Assembly: GCA_964575605.1 (NCBI GenBank)
Contig: CAZNRN010000002.1
Coordinates: 142,941 to 206,940 of the forward strand
Source of the DNA: JAPWJZ01 sp964575605
Lineage (GTDB): Bacteria > Pseudomonadota > Alphaproteobacteria > Micavibrionales > UBA2020
Direction of reading: 5' to 3'
Length of the DNA stretch: 64,000 nucleotides
Positions 16,388 through 24,549 of the stretch are shown here, piece after piece (the first letter of the stretch is position 1; each line of letters opens with the position of its first letter). The notes beneath the pieces were generated by a model. That model had not been told where the DNA came from. It did not search any database and was given only the letters and a program-made list of their open reading frames with translations. The position numbers and the translations under genes are program-made.

Positions 16388-17256
16388 AACGTTTTCACAA
16401 ATTCGGTGACCAGTTTTTCAAAGGCTGCAGCACCCCGCGCCGCCATTTCCAGCGTATGCGCATGGCTCAGCTTTTCGTCAGACAACCCCGCACCCATATT
16501 GGTAAGCATCGAGCAGCCGACGACCTTCATGCCGCAATGGCGCGCGATGATGCAGTCGGGCACGCTCGACATGCCCACGGCATGGGCGCCCATGGTGATG
16601 GCCATTTTAATCTCGGCAGGCGTTTCGAACGTGGGCCCGCGGAAGGCGATATAGGTGCCCTCGTGCAGCGTAATCCCTGTCTTTTTCGCGGTCGCCAGCA
16701 GTTTCTGGCGCAGGTCTTTGTCCCAGGCATCGGTCATCGGCACGAAGCGGGGGCCGAAGGTTTCGTCGTTGGCGCCGGCCAGCGGGCTCAGCCCCATGTA
16801 ATTGATATGGTCGGAAATCGCCATCAGCTCCGACACCTTCATGTCCATGCGCAGCGCGCCTGCGGCGTTGGATACGAACAGCGTATCCACGCCCACGGCC
16901 TTCGCCGCGCGGATCATGGTTTTCAAGGGATAGGGGTCGTCGGTTTCATAGAAATGCTTGCGGCCCTTGAAGGCCATCACATCGACACCGCCCAGTTTTC
17001 CGGCGATGAGTTCGCCGCTATGCCCGACGACGGTCAGGATGGGAAAGCCCGGCAGGTCGCGGTAGGAGATTTTGACGGGGGATTCAATTTTATCGCCGAG
17101 GCCACCAAGGCCGGAGCCAAGGATGATCGCGATCTTCGGTTTCAGCGCGCCCAGTTTTGCCGTGATGATATTCCTGCAGGCCTCGACATTCGCGATATGC
17201 AGCGTCACGGCATCGCTGACGGGAGTCACTGTGCTGGGCTGCGCCTGTGCGGACAT
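16384..17256 (-). CDS. Purine nucleoside phosphorylase, trimeric type
   Basis: Cleaves purine (deoxy)nucleosides with phosphate to base and (deoxy)ribose-1-phosphate in the salvage pathway. The 290-residue protein carries ILGSGLGGL (about 45-53), VVGHSGELIAG, the FKGRKHFYE phosphate/nucleoside segment, NAAGALR, and ISDHINYMGLSPLAG, all PNP/MTAP family hallmarks. The late MGMSSVPDCIIARHCGMKV with a Ser-Val rather than Thr-Val fits PNP over MTA phosphorylase. The first about 20 residues are not conserved-looking, so the start could be slightly downstream. Confidence 0.92.
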   Translation of the reverse strand: MSAQAQPSTVTPVSDAVTLHIANVEACRNIITAKLGALKPKIAIILGSGLGGLGDKIESPVKISYRDLPGFPILTVVGHSGELIAGKLGGVDVMAFKGRKHFYETDDPYPLKTMIRAAKAVGVDTLFVSNAAGALRMDMKVSELMAISDHINYMGLSPLAGANDETFGPRFVPMTDAWDKDLRQKLLATAKKTGITLHEGTYIAFRGPTFETPAEIKMAITMGAHAVGMSSVPDCIIARHCGMKVVGCSMLTNMGAGLSDEKLSHAHTLEMAARGAAAFEKLVTEFVKTL

Positions 17257-17326
17257 GCGGAATCACCTTTTTGTACGGGTGAGCTGATAGTATGGGAATA
17301 AGGCGGGTTTTTAAAGGGGGATTTAA

Positions 17327-17848
17327 CTATACCCGGCTATCTCGGGCAGTTAATAAAAGCTCCGAAGCGGGCTCGCCTATATAGTGTGCAAAACCAAGTG
17401 TTTTAAATTTAACTATCGCTCTCTTTTTATGACCTTCCCAGATTTCATCCGAGAAAGCCGATGGTGATTGGCTTCTGTCTATAAGGCAAACGACCACTCC
17501 AGTATCACTGCCGGTGGCTACGCAATCTCCTTCCATGACCTGCTGCCCATCTGCGTAGAGCATGGTTTCAAGCGGCTTGATATCTCTTTTAAACTTGCTG
17601 GCTTCATACACTTCCTTCATCCGCCGCGCTTCTCCATATGAGATTTTGTCTGGAGCGGAGTGTACTAGGCTACAGCCTCTTGGCGCGGAGCCGTCGAATA
17701 AGGATATGCCCTCTAAGCTAATATCTCGTCGTTCATGCTCAATATTGATAACCAGACATACGCAGGGGTGATAAAAAGGATCAAGATATATATCCCCCAA
17801 TTTGAACTTGTCGAGGGATTGTTCGAAAACTTCGTCTTTCGATTTCAA
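17327..17848 (-). CDS. Unknown protein, AT-rich gene
   Basis: A 173-residue soluble-looking protein that I do not recognise. It contains GDIYLDPFYHPCVCLVINIEH and, later, GQQVMEGDCVATGSDTG, which could be short beta-strand segments of a small barrel. The gene is visibly richer in A/T than pnp and sdhB on either side, resembling the kinase and phosphatase genes at 22.4-24.5 kb. Transfer from another genome is a reasonable inference. It is preceded by about 55 bases without a gene. Confidence 0.6.
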   Translation of the reverse strand: MKSKDEVFEQSLDKFKLGDIYLDPFYHPCVCLVINIEHERRDISLEGISLFDGSAPRGCSLVHSAPDKISYGEARRMKEVYEASKFKRDIKPLETMLYADGQQVMEGDCVATGSDTGVVVCLIDRSQSPSAFSDEIWEGHKKRAIVKFKTLGFAHYIGEPASELLLTARDSRV

Positions 17849-17903
17849 ACTACGCTTAACCTATGAATATTGCCCTTCGTAAGGCGAGGGCAGTTTAATT
17901 CCC

Positions 17904-18698
17904 TTAAGCCCTGCGCTCGACCATCAGTTTCTTGATCTCTGCAATCGCCTTGGCGGGGTTCAGGCCCTTGGGGCAGGTGTTGGTGCAGTTCATGATGGTA
18001 TGGCAGCGGTAGAGGCGGAAGGGGTCTTCAAGCGCATCAAGGCGCTCGCCCGCGGCTTCGTCGCGGGTATCGGCCAGCCAGCGGTAGGCCTGCAGCAATA
18101 TGGCGGGGCCGAGGAAGCGGTCGGCATTCCACCAATAGCTGGGGCAGGAGGTCGAGCAGCAGAAGCACAGGATGCAGGCGGCGGGGCCGTGGCCGTCTTC
18201 GCCGTTCAGCACGTTCGCGTCCTTCGGGCTTTGCAGGCGCTCGCGCGCGGGCGGCGGGCTGTCGGTCTTCATCCAGGGCTCGATGACGTTGTACTGCGCA
18301 TAAACATGCGTCAGGTCGGGCACGAGGTCTTTCACCACCGGCATATGCGGCAGCGGGCTGATTTTGACGTCGCCCGAAATATCGTCGAGGTGCTTGGTGC
18401 AGGCCAGCGTGTTCATGCCGTCGATGTTCATCGCGCAGGAACCGCAGACGCCCTCGCGGCAGGAGCGGCGGAAGGTGAGCGTCTGGTCGATTTCGTTTTT
18501 GATATAGATAAGGGCGTCCAGCACCATGGGGCCGGATTTCGCGGTGTCGATCTCGTAACGGTCGAGGCGCGGGTTTTCCTTGTCGTCGGGGCTCCAGCGG
18601 TAGACGGTGAAGGTGCGCGGTTTTTTCGCGCCTTCGGCCTTTGGCCAGGTCTTGCCTTCTTTGACTTTGGAATTTTTCGGGAGCGAGAGCTGGACCAT
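17904..18698 (-). CDS. sdhB: Succinate dehydrogenase iron-sulfur subunit
   Basis: The electron-transfer subunit of complex II on the cytoplasmic side of the inner membrane. The 264-residue protein has three cysteine clusters: SCREGVCGSCAMNIDG plus a downstream LAC for the 2Fe-2S centre, ACILCFCCSTSCPSYWW for 4Fe-4S, and RCHTIMNCTNTCPKGLNP for 3Fe-4S/4Fe-4S bridging. All ligands are present. Unlike most alphaproteobacterial operons it does not directly follow sdhA; two unknown genes and a terminator intervene, and it has its own promoter. Confidence 0.96.
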   Translation of the reverse strand: MVQLSLPKNSKVKEGKTWPKAEGAKKPRTFTVYRWSPDDKENPRLDRYEIDTAKSGPMVLDALIYIKNEIDQTLTFRRSCREGVCGSCAMNIDGMNTLACTKHLDDISGDVKISPLPHMPVVKDLVPDLTHVYAQYNVIEPWMKTDSPPPARERLQSPKDANVLNGEDGHGPAACILCFCCSTSCPSYWWNADRFLGPAILLQAYRWLADTRDEAAGERLDALEDPFRLYRCHTIMNCTNTCPKGLNPAKAIAEIKKLMVERRA

Positions 18699-18737
18699 TT
18701 TTTAGAACCTTCGATTTTCAGTCTTATATAGGCCTTT

Positions 18738-18766
18738 ATTGTGGACGCCTGAACCCCCGCCGTCAA
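18738..18766 (-). promoter_or_regulatory. Promoter of sdhB
   Basis: Minus-strand TTGACG (18766-18761), 17-base spacer, CACAAT (18743-18738). It lies about 40 bases upstream of the sdhB start at 18698 and accounts for independent transcription. Confidence 0.55.
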
Positions 18767-18815
18767 CCGCAGGGGCATAATTTTTCCCTGTATTTTCAGG
18801 CCTAAAATCCCCGTG

Positions 18816-18844
18816 TTGACATATTAATCAAGGGCTTGTACCAC
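18816..18844 (+). promoter_or_regulatory. Promoter of the 101-residue unknown gene
   Basis: TTGACA (18816-18821, perfect), 17-base spacer, TACCAC (18839-18844, weak -10). It is divergent from the sdhB promoter about 50 bases away. Confidence 0.45.
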
Positions 18845-18879
18845 AGGGCAGGTTTCGCAATTTTTAAAAGGATATTGGT

Positions 18880-19185
18880 ATGCCTAAACACGCGCGCCCC
18901 ATGGGTATCATGGCAAGCTTTTCCACGGTGTCGTTCAAAAAGGACGGCAAAGAGGTATTCTCGGCCTCCGTCACCTCGGGCGGCTGCTTCGGCCCCGACG
19001 ATACGGTCGATGTCATCAACCGCGGTTATGACGCGATGAAAACCGCCATCAACGAGGGCAAGGCGACGACCGCGGCGATGGATTTCAACGCGGTATCGGT
19101 TGGCGCGCGTACCTACGGCGTGAGCGGCCACGGCCCGGCCCGCATCGAGCGCAAGGACCTGAACCCCAGGCCGCCGAAGCGCTAA
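18880..19185 (+). CDS. Small unknown protein between the split sdh genes
   Basis: A 101-residue protein that I do not recognise, the only plus-strand gene in the 13.5-25.4 kb stretch. It reads as a compact soluble domain (ASFSTVSFKKDGKEVFSAS, SGGCFGPDDTVDVINRGYDA) with a Pro/Arg/Lys-rich end. An AAAGGA Shine-Dalgarno lies 8 bases before the ATG, a promoter lies at 18816-18844, and a bidirectional terminator follows 18 bases after the stop. The gene is thus a complete stand-alone unit. Confidence 0.65.
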   Translation: MPKHARPMGIMASFSTVSFKKDGKEVFSASVTSGGCFGPDDTVDVINRGYDAMKTAINEGKATTAAMDFNAVSVGARTYGVSGHGPARIERKDLNPRPPKR

Positions 19186-19202
19186 GGGTTTGAGGAATTA
19201 AA

Positions 19203-19234
19203 AAGCCCCGCTCATTTAAAAGCGGGGCTTTTTT
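19203..19234. terminator. Bidirectional intrinsic terminator
   Basis: AAGCCCCGCT (19203-19212) pairs perfectly with AGCGGGGCTT (19221-19230) around an 8-base loop, followed by further T on the plus side and flanked by A-tracts on the other. It ends both the plus-strand unknown gene and the sdhCDA-unknown operon. Confidence 0.9.
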
Positions 19235-19742
19235 AATGCTGGTGGACGGGCGTGAAATGCCAGCTGTTGTCTTCGGGGTCGTAAAGCGGCCCGCGGTCTT
19301 CGTTCGGGATATCCAGCACGACGGCGCGGCTGTTTTTCGCCGCGATGAATTCGACCAGTGACAGCAATATCTCCCAGGCCTCGGCGCCCAGGCGCGCGAA
19401 GTGCTGCGGGTTGAATTCAATGGCGGTTTTTATTTCGCCGCCGCTCGAGCCGGGGGCGACGTAGAATATTTTATCCGCCTTGATGCCGTAGAGCGCGACA
19501 TGGCCGCGATAGGGCTGGTCGCGTTTTTCGGCTGCGATTTTCTTTTCCTCGAAAAAGGCGTCGATGATGGCGATCTGCTTCTTCAGCGCGGCCTCGCGCC
19601 CGTGGATTTTGGGCAGGAAACGCGCCATGACCAGCGTATCCCGGCCGATAGCTTGTTCTATCTGGCTATAGGGCCGGGAGCCCGCGGGCGTGACGGGCAG
19701 GCGTTTCGATTTCAGCGTGGCGAGGGTGGGCTTGCGCGCCAT
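19233..19742 (-). CDS. Unknown protein at the end of the sdhCDA operon
   Basis: A 169-residue soluble protein that I do not recognise. It starts 3 bases after the sdhA stop and stops at the terminator, so it is co-transcribed as the last gene of sdhC-sdhD-sdhA. It has a basic N-terminus, a helical charged middle (AALKKQIAIIDAFFEEKKIA) and a more hydrophobic second half (AWEILLSLVEFIAAKN, AVVLDIPNEDRG). The position suggests a role tied to complex II, but the sequence shows no SdhE-like motif and the link is inference. Confidence 0.65.
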   Translation of the reverse strand: MARKPTLATLKSKRLPVTPAGSRPYSQIEQAIGRDTLVMARFLPKIHGREAALKKQIAIIDAFFEEKKIAAEKRDQPYRGHVALYGIKADKIFYVAPGSSGGEIKTAIEFNPQHFARLGAEAWEILLSLVEFIAAKNSRAVVLDIPNEDRGPLYDPEDNSWHFTPVHQH

Positions 19743-19745
19743 CGA

Positions 19746-21536
19746 TCAATACACGCGCGCCTTGGGCGGAATGGCCTCGACGTCGTTGGTCAGCGTGTTC
19801 ATGTGGACGGGGCGGTAGGTGATGTTGGTCTTGCCGTTGTCGTTCACGAAAATCGCCGTGTGTTTCATCCAGTTCTTGTCGTCGCGGTCCTTGAAATCCT
19901 CGCGGGCATGCGCGCCGCGGCTCTCTTTGCGGTTCTCGGCCGAAACGATCGAGGCCAGCGCCTGGTACATCAGGTTGTCGAGCTCGATGGCTTCGACAAG
20001 GTCGCTGTTCCAGATCATCGACTTGTCGGCGACGTTCATGTCGTGGCGGCCGGCGAAGCATTTCTCGATCTTGCCGACGCCTTCTTTCAGCAGCTGGCCG
20101 TCGCGGAAGACCGCGCAGTGTTCCTGCATCGCTTTCTGCATGTTCAGGCGCAGGTGCGCGGGGCGGGTGCCGCCCGCGGCGTTGCGCAGTTTATCAAGGC
20201 GGTCCAGCGAATTCGCGCCGGCATCGGCGGGCAGTGGCTTGTGCGAGGAGCCGGGGTTGATAGTCTTCGCCGCCTGTATCGCCGCCGCGCGGCCAAACAC
20301 CACCAGGTCGAGCAGCGAGTTCGAGCCCAGACGGTTCGCGCCATGCACCGACACGCAGGCAGCCTCGCCCACGGCCATCAGGCCGGGCACGACTTTGTCG
20401 GGGTCGGATTTCGTGGGGTTGACGACTTCGGTATGCACGTTCGTGGGGATACCGCCCATGTTGTAATGCACGGTCGGCAGCACGGGGATAGGCTCTTTCG
20501 TCACATCGACGTCCGAGAAGATGCGCGCGGTCTCGGAAATGCCGGGCAGGCGTTCCTTCAAAATCGCGGGGTCGAGGTGTTCGAGGTGCAGGAATATATG
20601 GTCCTTGTGCTCGCCCACGCCGCGGCCCTCGCGGATTTCGACGGTCATCGAGCGCGACACGACATCGCGTGACGCAAGGTCCTTGGCGTTGGGCGCATAG
20701 CGTTCCATGAAACGCTCGCCCGCCGAATTGGTCAGGTATCCGCCCTCGCCGCGCGCGCCCTCGGTAATCAGGCAGCCCGCGCCGTAAATGCCCGTGGGGT
20801 GGAACTGGATGAATTCCATGTCCTGCAGCGGCAGTCCTGCGCGCAAGACCATCGCGTTCCCGTCACCCGTGCAGGTATGCGCCGAAGTGCAGGAGAAATA
20901 GGCGCGGCCGTAACCGCCCGTCGCCAGCACGACCGAATGCGCGCGGAAACGGTGGATGGTGCCGTCGGCCAGGTTCCAGGCCATCACCCCGCGGCAGGCG
21001 CCTTCATCGTCCATGATGAGGTCGAGCGCGAAATATTCGATAAAGAACTCGGCCTTGTGTTTCAGCGACTGCTGGTAAAGCGTGTGCAGGATAGCGTGGC
21101 CGGTGCGGTCGGCGGCGGCGCAGGTGCGGCGCGCCGTGCCCTTGCCCATATGCGTCGTCATGCCGCCGAAGGCGCGTTGATAGATTTTGCCTTCATCAGT
21201 GCGCGAAAACGGCACGCCGTAATGCTCGAGCTCGATCACCGCGGGAATGGCTTCGCGGCACATGTATTCGATCGCGTCCTGGTCGCCCAGCCAGTCGGAG
21301 CCCTTGACGGTGTCATACATATGCCAGCGCCAGTCGTCCTCGCCCGCGTTGCCGAGCGCGGCCGAAATACCGCCCTGCGCCGCGACAGTGTGGCTGCGCG
21401 TCGGGAATACCTTGGTGATGCAGGCCGTTTTCAGACCCTTTTCCGCCATGCCGAAAGTGGCGCGCAAACCCGCGCCGCCGGCGCCCACGACAACGACGTC
21501 GTATTCATGTTCGATGATGGGATAGGTGTTAGGCAT
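19746..21536 (-). CDS. sdhA: Succinate dehydrogenase flavoprotein subunit
   Basis: The catalytic FAD subunit of complex II, oxidising succinate to fumarate. The 596-residue protein has the FAD Rossmann loop VVGAGGAGLRATFG (about 16-29), the covalent-flavin histidine segment SHTVAAQGGISAALGN, the GYGRAYFSCTSAHTCTGDG block, and HPTGIYGAGCLITEGARGEG in the active site. C-terminal SRGAHAREDF is the usual Arg/His segment. Length matches the family. It follows sdhD by 17 bases. Confidence 0.97.
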   Translation of the reverse strand: MPNTYPIIEHEYDVVVVGAGGAGLRATFGMAEKGLKTACITKVFPTRSHTVAAQGGISAALGNAGEDDWRWHMYDTVKGSDWLGDQDAIEYMCREAIPAVIELEHYGVPFSRTDEGKIYQRAFGGMTTHMGKGTARRTCAAADRTGHAILHTLYQQSLKHKAEFFIEYFALDLIMDDEGACRGVMAWNLADGTIHRFRAHSVVLATGGYGRAYFSCTSAHTCTGDGNAMVLRAGLPLQDMEFIQFHPTGIYGAGCLITEGARGEGGYLTNSAGERFMERYAPNAKDLASRDVVSRSMTVEIREGRGVGEHKDHIFLHLEHLDPAILKERLPGISETARIFSDVDVTKEPIPVLPTVHYNMGGIPTNVHTEVVNPTKSDPDKVVPGLMAVGEAACVSVHGANRLGSNSLLDLVVFGRAAAIQAAKTINPGSSHKPLPADAGANSLDRLDKLRNAAGGTRPAHLRLNMQKAMQEHCAVFRDGQLLKEGVGKIEKCFAGRHDMNVADKSMIWNSDLVEAIELDNLMYQALASIVSAENRKESRGAHAREDFKDRDDKNWMKHTAIFVNDNGKTNITYRPVHMNTLTNDVEAIPPKARVY

Positions 21537-21553
21537 GTCAGTTCCTCAGGATA

Positions 21554-21967
21554 TTAATTCGCAACTTGGCCCACGGGGGCGAAGTTGATGTAAAGCACGG
21601 CAAAGACGCAAACGGCGCCAAGCGCGAAGAAAGCCAGTTTGTTCAGCAGCAGCGCGGCCAGCTTCATGCCCTCGCCATGCACGTAATCCTCGATAATCAC
21701 CTGCAGCCCCATCATCGCGTGATAGAAAGACGCGATGATGAACAGGATCGCGGCGATGCCGTTCTGCGGCTGCCCCAGCCAGGCGGTAAAGGACGCCTGG
21801 TCGGTGTCGGTGATGTTTTTCAGGCTGCACAGCCAGTAGAGCGACAGCGGCACCAGCGCAATCGACGTCACGCGCTGCATCCACCAGTGGTGTGTGCCTT
21901 CCTTGGATGAGCCAAGCCCGCGCGCGCGGCCAAGGGGGGTGCGGATTGAATTATCGTTCTTGCTCAT
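21554..21967 (-). CDS. sdhD: Succinate dehydrogenase membrane anchor subunit
   Basis: One of two membrane anchor subunits of complex II, binding heme b and ubiquinone. I chose the ATG at 21967, which overlaps the sdhC stop (ATGA), over one four codons upstream. The resulting 137-residue protein has GTHHWWMQRVTSIAL followed by three hydrophobic helices, with SFYHAMMGLQVIIEDYVHG supplying the conserved heme/quinone-site His and Asp-Tyr pattern. Confidence 0.93.
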   Translation of the reverse strand: MSKNDNSIRTPLGRARGLGSSKEGTHHWWMQRVTSIALVPLSLYWLCSLKNITDTDQASFTAWLGQPQNGIAAILFIIASFYHAMMGLQVIIEDYVHGEGMKLAALLLNKLAFFALGAVCVFAVLYINFAPVGQVAN

Positions 21968-22338
21968 GCCGCCACCCATACCAGCGCCGCGCCGACGAGA
22001 GACAGGAGGAACACCACCTGCCCGCTATGGCGCGCGCCCTTGATCGTGAAACCGCGGCCCGTATCCCACACCAGGTGGCGGATGCCGTTCAGGAAATGAA
22101 ACACAAAAGCCCAGACCCATCCGGCCAGCATCAGCTGCCCGGGGATGGAATGCGTGAAGTCATGGAACTGCGCAAAAGCCTCCGGCCCCTTCACCGCCGC
22201 CATCAGCCACCAGCCCATCAGCAGCGCGCCAAAGGCCAGCCCCGCGCCCGTCGCGCGGTGGAGGATGGAAAGAACCATCGTGAACTGCCAGCGGTAGACC
22301 TGGATATGCGGGGAAAGGGGGCGGTTATCTGTTGACAT
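21964..22338 (-). CDS. sdhC: Succinate dehydrogenase cytochrome b556 subunit
   Basis: The first gene of the sdhCDA operon, 124 residues, with three hydrophobic helices. It carries the conserved quinone-site segment SILHRATGAGLA near residues 24-35 and the heme histidine segment HFLNGIRHLVWDTG near 80-93. The opening RPLSPHIQVYRW is typical of SdhC. I did not find a convincing promoter in the 90 bases upstream, where only a short inverted repeat GTTGC/GCAAC is visible. Confidence 0.94.
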   Translation of the reverse strand: MSTDNRPLSPHIQVYRWQFTMVLSILHRATGAGLAFGALLMGWWLMAAVKGPEAFAQFHDFTHSIPGQLMLAGWVWAFVFHFLNGIRHLVWDTGRGFTIKGARHSGQVVFLLSLVGAALVWVAA

Positions 22339-22428
22339 AATTATGGCTTTTGGTTGGTGATTGTTGCCTGATGCAACATACCGCTGTGAGGGGCGGGATG
22401 CTAGGGGGATTAAAAGGAGGTTTAGTTA

Positions 22429-23145
22429 TTAAACTTGGATACAGATCGCGGAATAATCATCCGTGGGGTCACGTTGCTCGATGAGAGTTAATAACGAGCC
22501 AGCTAATTCTTCAATTGTCCGGGAACGCATAGAAAGCTCACTGATTTCTCTGAGGTGTATTTTATTGTGGAGCCCATCGGTTGTAAGTACGAACCGATCC
22601 CCCTCTAAAATGCTGTGCTGCGATGTGAACAATTTATGGTCGTTTTTCGCCGATAAGGCAGAGGTAAGGACGTTCTTTCTTGGATAGCTTTTCGCGCGTG
22701 CGCCTGAGATTACCCCTTGCTCAATCAACTCTTGTAGCTCGGTTTGATCTACTGTCCGCTTCATTATCCCTTCTTTTCTTAAGTGGTAAATCCGGCTATC
22801 GCCAACGTGCCCTATAAGAACCTTGTCGGCTTCTATGATGCAGGCGGAGAGCGTTGTTGCCATATTTTTTAACTCAGCACGGTCATTGGTGTACGTGCGT
22901 ATGCGGGCTGATATCTCAGAAAAAATATCAACAAAATCAGTTATACCTGAAAGTGACAGCTTCTCGCTGAATGTTTCGGTGGCGATTTGCGCAGCAGCTC
23001 CACCGCCGAGTTCTCCACCTATTCCATCTGCAACACAATAACCATATGTGCCGGAGTTTTTAATCTGAATACCTTCGCATAGACGATCTTCATTAGAAGA
23101 TTTCTTAGGAGAGTTTTTTGAGAAACTTGCCGATTTAATTCGCAA
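22429..23145 (-). CDS. PP2C-family serine/threonine phosphatase
   Basis: A stand-alone PPM/PP2C phosphatase, 238 residues from the start chosen here. Metal-binding motifs are CVADGIGGELGGG near residue 38, GHVGDSRIYHL in the middle and LTTDGLHNKI later. No ATG exists near the N-terminus. I chose the TTG at 23145 because it lies one base after the kinase stop and is preceded at the right distance by GGGAG inside the last kinase codons. A TTG at 23175 would overlap the kinase by 29 bp. The gene is AT-rich compared with sdh. It probably reverses the action of the adjacent kinase. Confidence 0.85.
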   Translation of the reverse strand: MRIKSASFSKNSPKKSSNEDRLCEGIQIKNSGTYGYCVADGIGGELGGGAAAQIATETFSEKLSLSGITDFVDIFSEISARIRTYTNDRAELKNMATTLSACIIEADKVLIGHVGDSRIYHLRKEGIMKRTVDQTELQELIEQGVISGARAKSYPRKNVLTSALSAKNDHKLFTSQHSILEGDRFVLTTDGLHNKIHLREISELSMRSRTIEELAGSLLTLIEQRDPTDDYSAICIQV

Positions 23146-23146
23146 G

Positions 23147-24493
23147 TTACACTCCCATACGCTGGATTTTTTCAATTACCGCGGGTGGTAAGGAATTAAT
23201 ATTCACACTGATAGAACGACAAATGTGTTCAATGTAATAATTGAGTTGAACCTCAAGGACCTCAATATCCATTAAAAATCTCTCCACGACTCCTAGGGGG
23301 ATCTGGTCACTTGTAATAAGATTCCAGAACATTCTTTCAACATACCATCTGTTGTGAGAGGCGCCTAATTTCATTAGTGAGATAAGCGTCATTGATTGAA
23401 GGGCGATATCGCCATACTGATAGAATGACTTAAGTTTAGGTGCCAATACGTCACAATAATCAAAATCGAAGTGGCTTTCGTTGGCATTGACGTATTCGCA
23501 AAACATAATACCGATAGCTTGAAAGACCGGAAAGGAGTTCTGTCTTAGATTTTCTAAATGAGTAATACCTAGCGCCCGAAAAATATTTTTATTGCTTGTT
23601 CCGGCGGCCTCGTTTTCTTCAAGGCATAAACACACTCTATCCCAATCTTCATCATTTAAAGTTTCTGAACCGTTCAAGAGCTCGATAACTGCGGCTTCTT
23701 CTTGAGACGTAAAGTTAATTTCTTCACGATTAAGAGCCAAATAAAGGTCTTCTCGAAGCTGAGAAACGCTCTCGTAGCGCCGTCTCGGGTTCGTTTGGGT
23801 GCATCTTTCAACAATCGCAGCCAGAGTGGGATCAGGAACCGTCAATCGGTTATAAGGAATTCGCCTGTTACCGCCCCCAAAAATATCGTGAAGTATCGCG
23901 CCAAAAGAGTAGATATCACTTTGAGCGGTGGCCTTGTGAAAGTTGTTGATGCATTCCGGCGCTGCATAATTTCTGGTGCCGCCGCCAGCGCCTGAGGCTG
24001 TTATCGTGGTTGTGTTACCGGCTTCGCCAGTGATCAAGCCGAAGTCAGAAATTGCATACCTTCTGGTCCCGTTTGTCTCGAAGATCAATACATTTTCGGG
24101 TTTCAAGTCTCGATGCTTGATCCCCCTCACGTGTAACGCCTCAAGGCCGGAAAGGATATCAAAGAGAGCCTTACTTGGGTTTCCGCCTAATGTGCGGTCA
24201 TTATCAATCTCATCCTTCAATGTGCCTACTGCGAGCTCCATAATATAATATGGCGGATCAGCCATAAGATCGGACTGCACGATTTTCGCTACATTAGGGT
24301 GGTCTATACGACTCTGATATTCAACTTCTCGCTGAAACCGGCGCTTGAATTGTGCTTGGTCGACTCCCGGAAAACGTTGTTCAAGGTCAGTTTGTAAAGA
24401 TTTACGTGCGAAGCTTTCGAAGTCATCAGTCATGACCTCATCAACTATCCCAAAGCCTCCTTGCCCGAGGCGGCGCACAAAAGTGTAAGTCAT
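23147..24493 (-). CDS. Serine/threonine protein kinase, TerY-P type context
   Basis: A Hanks-type kinase of 448 residues without any membrane segment. Visible motifs are the glycine loop LGQGGFGIV (about 9-17), the ATP lysine K31, the catalytic loop HRDLKPEN (127-134), DFG (150-152) and the APE segment (178-180). The kinase domain ends near residue 265. The C-terminal about 180 residues are helical and unrecognised. The gene is AT-rich, unlike the vWA gene upstream. It lies 56 bases downstream of the vWA gene and abuts the PP2C gene, forming a kinase/phosphatase/vWA triad. Confidence 0.88.
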   Translation of the reverse strand: MTYTFVRRLGQGGFGIVDEVMTDDFESFARKSLQTDLEQRFPGVDQAQFKRRFQREVEYQSRIDHPNVAKIVQSDLMADPPYYIMELAVGTLKDEIDNDRTLGGNPSKALFDILSGLEALHVRGIKHRDLKPENVLIFETNGTRRYAISDFGLITGEAGNTTTITASGAGGGTRNYAAPECINNFHKATAQSDIYSFGAILHDIFGGGNRRIPYNRLTVPDPTLAAIVERCTQTNPRRRYESVSQLREDLYLALNREEINFTSQEEAAVIELLNGSETLNDEDWDRVCLCLEENEAAGTSNKNIFRALGITHLENLRQNSFPVFQAIGIMFCEYVNANESHFDFDYCDVLAPKLKSFYQYGDIALQSMTLISLMKLGASHNRWYVERMFWNLITSDQIPLGVVERFLMDIEVLEVQLNYYIEHICRSISVNINSLPPAVIEKIQRMGV

Positions 24494-24549
24494 GTTAGCT
24501 CATATATAAATTGGAAACTGCTGCTCTGCACGTATGATGTAAGAGACAT

